A model generated the notes under the pieces. That model made no database searches. It was not told where the DNA came from and worked only from the letters and a program-made list of their open reading frames with translations. DNA of 64,000 nt, taken from Pythium myriotylum. Taxonomy: Eukaryota; Oomycota; Peronosporomycetes; Pythiales; Pythiaceae. Every line of letters begins with the position of its first letter. The first letter of the stretch is position 1. A program made the translations under genes and the position numbers. This document shows positions 21,427-31,659 of this stretch, piece after piece. The stretch spans positions 1,736,001 through 1,800,000 of the forward strand of contig JALJCQ010000014.1 of NCBI GenBank assembly GCA_023091665.1, written 5' to 3'.

Positions 21427-21966
21427 ATGGCCGCCCTCTTCCAAATGCTCTTCGTCTCGCGCTCGGCCGCCGCCGAGCCCACGGCCGTGGCCACCGCCAA
21501 GAGCAGCTCGCCGATGCTCCAGAGCCCTCGCTCCTACCACCTCCCAGCCTACCCGGACGCCCGCGAGTGGGACGAGCGCCAGCGCCGCGCCTCGGCCGGC
21601 GCCTCCGCGACCGAGACGCGCATCGCGCGCTGGGACAACAAGCGCGAGAAGTGCGCCAACTGCAAGCACATCTACCTCAAGACGCTCAGCCGCCACGCCG
21701 GCTACTGCTCCGTCGACTGCAAGTCCAACGCAGCCTACCTCGACAAGGTCAACCGCACCATCAAGGCCGTGCGTTCCGCCGCCGAGCACAAGCGCCAGCA
21801 AGAAGAAGAAGAAGACGCCGTGCCGGAGCCGCAGTCCAAGGACCCGGAGGCTCCGAGCGAGAACGTGGAAGCCACGACTCGTGCACAAACGTTTTCCGAG
21901 TTTGGGCTCGAAGGACGACTACCCGCGGAGCAGAACGTCGAATGGGCGTTCAGCGCTATGTATTAA
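21427..21966 (+). CDS. Small Cys-pair (zinc-ribbon-like) protein of unknown function
   Basis: Single exon, 179 aa from the ATG at 21427. Two close Cys pairs lie in the middle, KCANCKHIYL and YCSVDCKSNAAYL, an arrangement that could bind one zinc in a treble-clef or ribbon fold. It is flanked by a conserved-looking RIARWDNKRE upstream and DKVNRTIKAVRSAAEHKR downstream. The C-terminal third is Glu-rich and probably disordered. No signal peptide, membrane segment or enzyme motif is visible. The family is not recognised by name. It is convergent with the ODR4 gene, 133 bases apart. Confidence 0.65.
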   Translation: MAALFQMLFVSRSAAAEPTAVATAKSSSPMLQSPRSYHLPAYPDAREWDERQRRASAGASATETRIARWDNKREKCANCKHIYLKTLSRHAGYCSVDCKSNAAYLDKVNRTIKAVRSAAEHKRQQEEEEDAVPEPQSKDPEAPSENVEATTRAQTFSEFGLEGRLPAEQNVEWAFSAMY

Positions 21967-22099
21967 AACGCAAATGCGATCAAGACCATAGACAACTGAT
22001 AGAGAAACCCCGTAAACTAGATGCGTGCTATAGTAAGAAAAAAATCCACACAATATTTTATAGCATTCTCGCGTTAGACGACTCCGTGAACGATTTGAG

Positions 22100-23734
22100 T
22101 CACTGGAACTTCTGAGCGTACAGGAATGCCAGCAGCAACAGAAGGACTGGGAGGACGACGAACAGCATGTTGTTGCTTGATCCTCCAGCGTTAACAGCAG
22201 CCTTTGACCCGACCTTCGCAGCTGTTGACGGCGAGACAGTGACACCTGGCGCAGTGGTCTGCGCAGATGGCTTGGCATCCCTCGGGTTTGATTCCAGCCA
22301 CTCTAGCGAAGCAACTGCCTCATCGATATCGAGTCCTGGCAACTCGTCCCCAGCACTGAGGATTTCAAGTGCGTCTTGTACAAGCGCCGTTTCGTCGTCT
22401 TCCTCCAGCGAAAGAACGGAGAGTCGAAGCGAGGCGTTCGCCGGCGTGGCTCCGCTGCGCCACTTCATCAGAGCGCGAGCAGGGAAGCGCAGCAAACCTC
22501 CATCGCGAAGAACGAATGCTACAGAGGAAGGAGCAGCATGAGAATGCGTTAGATCCCATTGCCACATCCAAAACAGATGCTTCGCGTTTCAATCGAGAAC
22601 ATGGACCCTTCAGACCGCTGGGACAGTCTCACTTACCCTCTCCAGCTGCAGCGTCGTCCACAAAGCGATCAAGCAGAAGGTTTACACGCGCCAGAAGTGA
22701 GCGCACAAAATCCCGCTTAAGGTAGAAAGAGGCCAGCTCCACGGCACGAGGTTCCTGAACAGAATGCACGGTCAGTCCACACAGCCACCTCAGCAGATGA
22801 TAGTGGGTGGGTAGCACTCACGGTGGCTGGCACCAGCGCCACACATTTCAAGACGCCTTGAAATCGGTCTGCCTTGCGCTGGAGAGAACAAGCACACACA
22901 TGTCATCCACGAGCCTTGTCGATACCGCGCCTACTACTCAAGTCTCACCTGTCCGGGAGAGGCCGCCTCCTTTGACTCGCCTGCCGGAGCGAGCAGCTCA
23001 ATCTGGCTCTCCGTGGATAAGATCCCGCGTGACTGCCATACTCGCTCCACGAGCGACTGCAGCTGCTGCTTCAACTCCTCAAGGCGGCTCTCGGCGATCT
23101 CCTCCAGCGAGTCGTCCTTGATAATATCGGAAAAGCTGATCTGCTCGTCCACAGCGACGTCTGCCTTGAACAATTTCATCACCAGTCGCTCATCGTCCGA
23201 CGGGCTCTTGAGCTCCGACGCCACCGTGGCAGAGCGAGGCGCATCGCGCACATTCGCAATGACTCGCACGGTCTTGGCGCTCGTCTTGGAGCAGATGTGG
23301 ACAATGCAGTGGTGTTCTGGCTCTGCTTTGCCCGGGTTGGCGAATCCACGCGGCAGCGCGAGTTCCGAGGCAACGGCACGGAGATAGAGCGCGGCCTGGT
23401 CGGTCGCAGACTTGGCGTCGGCGATCGCGACGACGTAGAGCCCGAGAATCTCGACGCCTCCAGGCAGCAGGCGGTCGATCTGCTTGGCGATCTCGACGAC
23501 CCACTCGACCGAGAGGTCGTCAAAGCTCTGCACGACCTCGACGTCGTGGTCCAGATCCGGCGCCTCGGAGGGCACCTCGATGGCCGCGAGCACGAGGTCG
23601 TCGGCGCCGAGCAGCCCGCTCTGGCCCACGAGGAAGCCGAGCTCGAAGCGGTGGCGGCCCTCGCGGTGCCAGTGCGCGTGGACGGCGGGCGCCACGAGCA
23701 CGCGGCGCGGAGCGGCGGCGGTCTTGTTGCTCAT
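22100..23734 (-). CDS. ODR4: ODR-4 homologue, tail-anchored
   Basis: Four exons read right to left: 23734-22949, 22878-22822, 22754-22637 and 22518-22100 (459 aa; introns 70, 67 and 118 nt). The N-terminal half has the ODR4 layout: an early strand-rich domain (RRVLVAPAVHAHW, FELGFLVGQS) followed by VEWVVEIAKQIDRLLPGGVEILGLYVV. Single-pass hydrophobic residues at the C-terminus (MLFVVLPVLLLLLAFLYAQ) form a tail anchor ending four residues later. In animals ODR-4 works with UFSP2/ODR-8 at the endoplasmic reticulum in maturation of membrane receptors. All three introns are phase-consistent and have clear donors (GTGAGA, GTGAGT, GTAAGT). It is divergent from the LisH-like gene with 214 bases between. 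Confidence 0.8.
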
Positions 23735-23948
23735 GGCGGCGAAGTGGCGAGTGGCGAGTGGCGCGGAGGAGCAGCGGCGACGCGGATGACGCCGACGGCA
23801 CGCGCCCGATGATGACAAGGATCGGAGCCTATGTGACCTGCTCGCAGTCGTGGAAGTTGCGGTTAAGCTTATTATGTCGGGGACGGTAGCGACGAGGCTC
23901 TCGTGAGTGAACCCATCTAGCTGCCGTCGGGTGTCAAAATAGCTCCTC

Positions 23949-25241
23949 ATGAGCGCCTGGGCCGTGGACGCCGGGCGGCGGCGCGCGTTCTTCGGCGACG
24001 GCAGCGACGACGAGCGAGCGTCGCGCCGCTCACGACGCAGCAGCCGCGCGGAGCTGGTCGTGGACGAGAGCGACGACGCAGCGCACGACGACAAGCCCAC
24101 CAAGGCCGCTCGAGATGACACGGCGACAGGAAAACTCGATGAGCTCTTGACGCCAGAGCTAACGGCGCAGTCGGCGAGAGACAAGGCGACGGGGCTTGCG
24201 AGCCAATACGCACATTATCTCGTGCAAGACTTCCTGCAGAGAAAGTACCCTCCCCATGTGGTGACCACCTTCCTCAAGGAGAACCCACCACCCGCGTCCG
24301 CCGCCGAGAAGCGCGAGGAAATGCAGACTCTCCACAGCCAAGTGATTGGCCCTATTGACCCTACATCGAATCCGTCGGTGCCCCTCCTTGAGCAAGTCTT
24401 GGGGGCCTGGGATGAGAGAACGCACCACCGGACTCTTCGCACCCGCCGCAGAGACTCAAAAACTAGCGACCAGGACACTGCAATGCCCACGCATAAAACT
24501 AAGTCAAGGAGCTCTTCGGTCGGCTCAAGAAAGAAGCCACAGCTCAGTGTGACAGTCACAGAAGACTCAAGTGTGGCCTTCCGCGAGGAGACGCCGCGAG
24601 AAGGAGGAGAGTACAACCGGCTCAACCATCCAGGTCACACTCCAAAAGCCCAAGATGTTCTACTGGCTGCCGTCCTCGGCGAGCCTGGATCGACACCGAA
24701 GGCTAGCCTCACCGAGCTGAAAGCTCTAGGCTTCGATGACATGGACGACAATCCTCCTGTCGAACCGCTAATCCCAACGCCGAAAAAGGCCGAGATCGTC
24801 GACGACAGCGACGATGACGAGCTGTCAAGGTACGCCAGGCGCAAGCGCGCGGCGCAACGTCACGACAAGCACGTTTTTGTCGGAGAACAGGGGCGCACGC
24901 CGACGAAAGAATACGTCTTTTTCAGAGAGACGCCTCCACGTTTCGTCACCGAGACGATTGAGGCAGCTGGGCAAGTTCTTCGCTCTATCGGGGGTAACCC
25001 AGAAGTCAAGCGCCTACAGGTCAACAAGACTGAGAGGTTCGTTGAGTTACAAAGTAGTGATGTCGCCAAGTACTTAGTCGGCCAGCGCGTGGAGAAACTC
25101 GGTGCTCAACGTAATGTCTCGGGTCAAGTATCGAAGCTATACGGGTCGCGACAGTGTGGCACAGCTGGACCAGGTACGGTGGTAATCGACACATGGAATG
25201 GCAGTGACACGGCACCGGCCACGGACGAGGAAGAAGAGTGA
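23949..25241 (+). CDS. LisH-like disordered protein of unknown function
   Basis: Single exon, 430 aa. After a charged N-terminus (Asp/Arg/Ser-rich) a helix pair at about residues 85-110 (YAHYLVQDFLQRKYPPHVVTTFLKE) resembles a LisH dimerisation motif. The rest is polar and largely disordered with acidic clusters (VDDSDDDELSRYARRKRAAQRH, ATDEEEE). A more ordered C-terminal segment (about 325-410) contains FRETPPRFVTETIEAAGQVL and VGQRVEKLGAQRNVSGQVSKLYG. LisH proteins usually dimerise and associate with microtubules or ubiquitin ligases; that is only suggestive here. It is tail-to-tail with the FYVE-myotubularin gene, 101 bases apart. Confidence 0.6.
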   Translation: MSAWAVDAGRRRAFFGDGSDDERASRRSRRSSRAELVVDESDDAAHDDKPTKAARDDTATGKLDELLTPELTAQSARDKATGLASQYAHYLVQDFLQRKYPPHVVTTFLKENPPPASAAEKREEMQTLHSQVIGPIDPTSNPSVPLLEQVLGAWDERTHHRTLRTRRRDSKTSDQDTAMPTHKTKSRSSSVGSRKKPQLSVTVTEDSSVAFREETPREGGEYNRLNHPGHTPKAQDVLLAAVLGEPGSTPKASLTELKALGFDDMDDNPPVEPLIPTPKKAEIVDDSDDDELSRYARRKRAAQRHDKHVFVGEQGRTPTKEYVFFRETPPRFVTETIEAAGQVLRSIGGNPEVKRLQVNKTERFVELQSSDVAKYLVGQRVEKLGAQRNVSGQVSKLYGSRQCGTAGPGTVVIDTWNGSDTAPATDEEEE

Positions 25242-25342
25242 AACCGCACTAGACAATTGTTGATCACGAATATCATCATAAGCTACGATAGACGGAGATG
25301 AATCAAACTGCTTATCTACCAAAACTAGGATGTCCTTTAGCC

Positions 25343-28300
25343 TCAGTTCTTGAAGAGAAAGATCTTGTGCATAGGAGGGGACTTCCTTTCTTCTTTCGGA
25401 TGGCGGAGCGACCGATTGGCGTTACCGGTTGTCTCGCCTGAGCCTTGGCGCTCACGGAACGAGCTCGCGCTCGTCAATGATGACGGGTTTTGTAAACTAG
25501 AGAGAGCGGATTCGGTGAATGGACTCTCCTCCGGAGGAAGAGACCGCTGCAAACTAACTCCCTTTTGCTCCTCAGTTGTGCTGTGGTGGTGACGCACGAG
25601 ACTTGCTGTCCAGCGACAGCCATAATACTTGGAGTGCCATTGGAAAAAGTACGACTCCCACAAGCGAATCATCTGGGTACTTGTCCACGGCCAGATTGGT
25701 GCGTCGAATAGTTTGTAGTCAGGGTTGCTGAACGCTTCAGGGGTCATCAACACAGGCGTCCAGACGGAGACAGTGCAGCTCTTGACGTCATTGGTGTCGC
25801 GGTCGAGACGAGAGTCATATAAGAATGTGCCGTATAGTCCAGATGTTAACGCATTCGCAATGTGCAACAGGAACCGCTCGTCGAACTCAAATGCCGTCGG
25901 GAACTGACGTAGGATCTGCCATACAGCGTCCAAGAACTGAAAGAAAACGGGGGAAGACTTGTTTCGCTGCGGATCCTTTCCGCGATCTCCACCAAGACGC
26001 TCCGAGAACTTGTGGCCAAATGCGCACCAGTCCTTTTCAACGACAACCGCAAATCCGCGAATAGTCCTGTAAAAGGGATCAATCATGATTTGGGCAAGCG
26101 ACGTCAACTGGGCCGTCCGATCCCATCCATCGCTGCAGTGAACCAGAGCAGATGAACCCTCCAGCTCCAGCACTCGGGCAATCTTAACTGCTCCTTCCAG
26201 CACTTGCCTGACATGACTCAGCCAACGTGTTGCCTCAAGACTCGCCAGCCAGGCCTTATCTTGGTCGTCAACTCCGCCTGGTAGCACCAGCTTAAGTAGC
26301 TGCTGGTACGAAGACTGCATCCGGTACATGTTGGCGATGTTGAGGTGGTAAACGACGGCACCAGGGTAGTCCTGCGGGGTTTCTACACCTCCCTTACCCA
26401 TAAGCCTGTTACCAGTAGAAGCTTTGAGCTTTCGTGCGTCGAAAATGTAAATTGGTCTTGATGACGGAGCGGAAGATGACTGAGTCCGAATAATCTCAGG
26501 AAAGCGTCGATAAATCCCAAGCAGAAGCTGGTCCGACAAACTAGAGCTTCCAGAAAGAAGATTGCCGAGCAGTGGCTGACCGCAACGCACGAGGACACAC
26601 CGATTTCGTTGGTGATAGTATGTGATGACAGGCAAGCGGTTCTTAGCACGAAATTCGGCAACTTTCATAAGCGTTGACGAGGTCATTGAGGCGGGCACCA
26701 AAAGCTTGGCAGGGTATGACTTGCACACATTGCCTCGAGTATTCTGGTAAAGTTTCAGAAACGGTTGGGCCACAGGATCCGCAACAATTTGTCGTCGGAA
26801 CTCGCGCTCGTCTGAGTAAAGCTTCCATCCGTCTACATCGTCGGAAATGTTGCGGATGGTACTCACAGAATAGAAGAATGCAAAGACATCGCTGCGTTCA
26901 GTCGAACCTGAAGGTTGAGGGTGCACTGCCGGACTTCCAACACTCGATGCACTGCTTGGTAACAGTGCGTGAGATAGCGCACTTTCATCTGTAGCCAACG
27001 ATCGAGGTGAGCTACTCGCACTAGGGCCAGCAACTTGAAGAACAGCGGGCATTGACTCTCGCATGAAGTCCGACAAAGGCACATTGTGGTCACCGATTTC
27101 GAAGTTCTCGAGGGACATTCCGGATGGCAAAGCTGGCTCAGCTGATTTTACAGTTCGATAGCGTTGCGATGCTTCTGCCATCCGGTTGATCATAGCTTGC
27201 AACGACTGACTGCGTTCATCTGCAACATGTGGAGAACCCTCCAACTCCAGGTGCATCAGTCGCGCATCTTTGCACGAAATGACAACAACTGGTGGTGCCG
27301 TGGATTGGTATGCTCTTGTGGACCGAGGTCTTCGACCTCCAGAATAAATGACTTGAGCAGATATGATAGCGAATAGAGGGATGTATGCGACGGCGATAGT
27401 GGGATGCATCGACTGGCATTGTTCTGGTAGGTGAACGAAAATGACACGGAAGTTCGTGACCGTTATAAACCCTCGCATACGGCTCCATACTGATGTTGTC
27501 TCACCAGCTGACGCAGATCCATCGCCTGATGCTCCGATCAACATAATCACCGGGAGATCAGTCCGGGTCACCTTCTCTTCTCCGGGCAAAAGGGGAAATG
27601 TTGATCCGATCGGTTTATCATTTACCTCGAGTCCAGACGACATTAGTTGAGGGAATATTTCTTGGCTCTCATTGTTGTCATCCAATCTTCCATTCGCTCT
27701 CGGAGTTTGGAGTTCCGATTCGCCGTTCTGGTTGTTCGAACCTTGAGCGATAGGAATCACGACTCTTGATTTAAGCTCCTCTACAACATCTGCAAATTCA
27801 TCTCGATCTTTCTCGCTTCCAAACTCCCACTCGAGCTGTTGATAACCACTTCCTCCTTGCTTCATGACTAACACTCGAGCACTGGCACCATCTCCGGCGA
27901 TGCCGGCTCCGTTTCCACCACTGCCAAAAGGCGTCACGGAGTGAATAGCATCACAACGGAACGCCCAATATCGGTGCATAAAAACAGATTTGACGCGAAC
28001 GATCGCAAGAGCACGATCGACTTCGAGAGTGTATCGATCCAGAACGATGTTCTTCTTTCCAAAACGTACGAGCGATCGCTTTAGACTCTGCCCGTCTTTC
28101 GATCCAACGTCGTAAACAGGAAATCGCAGCACCGTGGCAGGAAGATTGGCCAAATCCTCAGCTGCATGAACATCGCCCGTGTCTTCGTCCCCGGTACCAG
28201 CATCACTGTTTCCCACGAAAGACCTTCGTCCATCTACAATATCACTGTCGTCAAAGCACTTCTTGCTGGAGCTGAAGCTTGCGCGGAGATCAATGTTCGA

Positions 28301-29764
28301 TACACTACCGGCTCCGCTTCTCACACTTTCGTTCGCGTCGGAAGCTGCAGGAGAGACAGGAGGTTGGCCTGAGAGTGTTGCCAGGTTTGCGAAATCAATG
28401 CTCGCTGAGCGAGAATACTTTGTCTTCCTCTTCAACTTGACCTTGGGCATTGGCTTCGATAAAGACCGCGATCGCCCAACAGATACATGAATGACCGCTT
28501 CTGGAATCGAAGCGTGTGCATGTCGTGGTTCAGCAATTGGTGTAGAGCTGGGAATTGATTCATCTTCTTCGTTTGCCTCTTCACCGTCAGAAGATTCAAG
28601 ACTCCGCCGACGGGAACCATGTCGCGACGTATCGATCGAAATTGAGGGTGGGTGACTCAAAGCGCCAATCGTTGAAGCTCGTTCGCGGTGAGAGTGTCCA
28701 GACACCACAGAGAGCTCATTCAGGGATGGGGAGTGTCCACCAGTGTCCACATCGTCGTGTTCTAACAGTTCAGCTTCCGGTTTGCCGTCTTCACCATCCT
28801 CACCGTTAACGTCCATCTCAGTCGTCGACCTGCGGCGTGGGAGACGGTCATTCACGTGCATGGCGCGCAAATTACCACTGAACCAGGGCTTGGGTTTGCG
28901 ATCGGGTACTGCGATGCTGTGGCGCTGGGACCGATACTCCATGCGTCTCTGGTGGTGTAAAGATTTGGGGGACAACACCGGCGGGTCCGATCCCCGACTC
29001 TTCTTTCGGACCCGAAGTGCTAACAGTTCGTGGTCACGGCGGTGCTTTTCATCCCGTTCTTTCGTTCCGAGACGGACGAGGTCGACAGCGTCAAAATAGC
29101 GATCGAGTGCGCGTTGAAACCACTCCGTACACGGGTCGCACACACGGACGACGCGGTCGGCATGGCCGAACTTGTTCGGCAGGATCTGCTGCCGCGAGAT
29201 GCATTTGGGACAGAAGAGGTGGCCGCAGCTGGCACCTGGGAGGAGTCACAACCAAAAGCCGTCAGAGTGTGGATGGCCTCACCGGGGAAAGAGCAGTTGG
29301 AGCGTACAGTTGCGACCGCGCTGGAAAGCAGAGAAGTATCGGCTGCACTTGGCGCACGATGTCGCAGACGTGATGGCACGCGCGCCGACGAGCGGCACGC
29401 CCGGGCGCGTGGCCCGCTCGAGCTCTTCGGACGAGTGGCGCTTGGAGGCGTCGTCTGCGCGGTGCTCCTGCGCGTCCATCTGTTCGCTGGCCTTGAGCAC
29501 CATCTTGAGCTGCAGCTGCTCGACGGCGGCCTTGGCCAGCTCCAGCGCCTTGGCCACGGCGGCCAGGTCTTCCTCGACGGTCGCCTCGTCGGCCGGTGCG
29601 TCGGCCGCGTTCTCCTCGTCCACGTCCTCGCCGTCGTCGTCGCCGTCGTCGTCTCCGCGCGCGTGCGGCCGCGCACCGACGCTCGCTCGCTGCGCGCCCA
29701 CGAGCCACGCGGCCAGCGCCGCCGGGTCGGCGCGCGCGTCGTCGGGCGCCGCTGCCGTCGCCAT
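25343..29764 (-). CDS. Myotubularin phosphoinositide 3-phosphatase with N-terminal FYVE-like finger
   Basis: Exons 29764-29308 and 29235-25343 (1449 aa; intron 72 nt). The N-terminal 150 residues are Ala/Asp-rich with a helix (DLAAVAKALELAKAAVEQL). A FYVE-type finger follows at about 139-190 (CAKCSRYFSAFQRGRNC... CGHLFCPKC... CDPC); splicing creates one of its Cys codons. Next come a long disordered region, a PH-like domain (about 530-640), a GRAM-like segment (about 700-800) and a myotubularin phosphatase domain (about 890-1370) with the catalytic loop VHCSDGWDRTAQ (Cys near 1185). The family dephosphorylates PI3P and PI(3,5)P2 on endosomes. The full CxxGWDR loop predicts an active enzyme. 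The finger lacks the basic RRHHCR patch. It is divergent from an ankyrin gene (153 bases). Confidence 0.92.
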
Positions 29765-29917
29765 CGACAGTCGTTAGTCAGCGGACACCGCCCTAGGTTC
29801 TCCCACCCTGCGAAAACCGATTGCGCGCCCCTGAGGAGATGCGCATGACGCGATCCATATATCAGTACCTCAGAATGGTTATCCCAGTACTCGGCGTCGT
29901 TTCGTGGGCATGGCTTC

Positions 29918-31604
29918 ATGGACGACGACCAAGAGCACGGCGACCAGGAGACGCGCCGCGTGGCGTTTCTGCGGCGCCACCGCGCGGCGCTGGAGCAGCA
30001 GCGGCGTCTGGAGGCGGTGAGTGGCGCTGTGCTCGAGGCGTGGAGCTCGTGACGCGTGACGCTTCGTGGGGCAGGAGCGACGGACGGACGAGCGAGAGAT
30101 CGACCGCGCGAACATCGCCAAGAGGCAGAGCGACGTGAAGAGCGCCGCGACCCGCGCGAAGCCCACGGCCACCGCTAAAGCGGGATCTGGATCGATCTCA
30201 CTGCCGTCTCTCGCTTCCGCCGAGCCGCTTGTCGGCTCGTACACCAAGTTCGACGATCTCAGTGTCGAGGCCCTCCGAACTCTAGCTGAAAAGCACGCCC
30301 TTGGGGAGACGGCGCCATTGAACTCGCGTGGCAAATACCATGCACGCTTCATAAAAGATGCGTATCCTATCGCAGGGACGCAGTTCAGGCTGGAGAGGGA
30401 GCGTGACATGATCCTCGCAGCCAAGAAACGGCTCCTCCTCACAAAGACGCAAGATCCACAAGCGTCACCTGTCACGAAAACCGGAGTTATGATCGGTCAC
30501 CCCCAGTACTCTAAGCTTGACTATCTTGTAGACAAGTTTACGATGACACTACAGAGAGAATATCACAGTGTGGACGACGCTGATGAGCGCCGAAGGGTGC
30601 GGATGCTTGAAGTTGTGCACCCGTTGGGACTCGAGCAGTTTTGGCGACTAATGCACAAGCGCCAGCTCCAGTAAGTTCACTCGATCTTAGCTCAGCTCGT
30701 CCGCTGATGCTACAAATGGCTTCTGTCAGCGAAACGTTAGTATGGCTCCGAACGCATCGCTTTCAAGATGTCAATATCTCCGTCGTCTTGAAAGATGGCG
30801 CTTCTGACTCGAGCTCGATAATCGTCGAGCCAAACAAAGTTGTTGGATTGACTCCGCTGATGGCGGCTTGTCGTCTGCACCATGTTGATCTCGTTGGTGC
30901 AATATTACTCCAAGGGGCGGATCCTCATCTAACAACAGCAAACGGGGACACGGCGATGCATTGCCTCTTTCATGACTGGCAGAAACCCCAGCTGACATCG
31001 CTTCATCGTACTGTGGATTCTTTGCTGAGAGCAGACCATACTTTTCGTATTCTGGCGATGCTCATCAAGGAAAACGCAAATGTGAATTTCCAGGTCAGTG
31101 CGCACGCTCAGCTGCTGTTGATATCGACGGTGGCTCATCAAATGCCTCGAGTAGAACGCTTTCGGGGAAACCCCTTTGCAGCATTGTGCACGCCTTGGAC
31201 TGGTTGATTGTGTCCAATTGTTGCTGTCACATGGTGCAGACCCATTAGCGAGAGATCGCAAAGGAGCCAATGCACTGGATCTTGCAAGGACCAACGAGTT
31301 CCATCACATAACGAGGATGTTGGAAACCGATGCGATCGTCGAGCGAACCAAGACCAAAGAGCGTGAACGAAAGAGCTTCTCAGAAAAGCTCATGAAAAAA
31401 CGAGGCTTGCTTTCCTCGGAGTGGTCGGAAGAGCGTAGGCGATATATTTGCGTTATCTTTTCATTATCACCAGGGACTAATGGTCAACGTTTAACAGCTG
31501 CAGCTCTTCTCGCAAGACTGGCTGTTGAAGACCGGCGCGCAGGTCACCTCCGCAACCAGTTCGTTGACAGACAGGGCGAAGTTATTGTGTACACTGAGGA
31601 CTAA
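29918..31604 (+). CDS. Ankyrin-repeat protein with N-terminal charged helices
   Basis: Exons 29918-30016, 30075-30670, 30730-31093, 31155-31434 and 31498-31604 (481 aa). The start chosen is MDDDQEHG; an ATG seven bases upstream is in another frame. The N-terminal 75 residues are strongly charged helix (RRVAFLRRHRAALEQQRRLEA, then ERRTDEREIDRANIAKRQ). The centre contains LERERDMILAAKKRLLLT. Ankyrin repeats occupy about 270-410: LTPLMAACRLHHVDLVGAILLQGADP, GDTAMHCLFHD and GETPLQHCARLGLVDCVQLLLSHGADP, the last rebuilt across intron 3. The final intron (63 nt) is in frame and stop-free; a branch-like ACTAAT and the TTTAACAG acceptor support it. It is probably a protein-binding scaffold. Confidence 0.78.
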
Positions 31605-31659
31605 GGATCGTTGCTGAAAGATATATACAAGGCATTCTAGGCATTCGATTTCTACAAAT

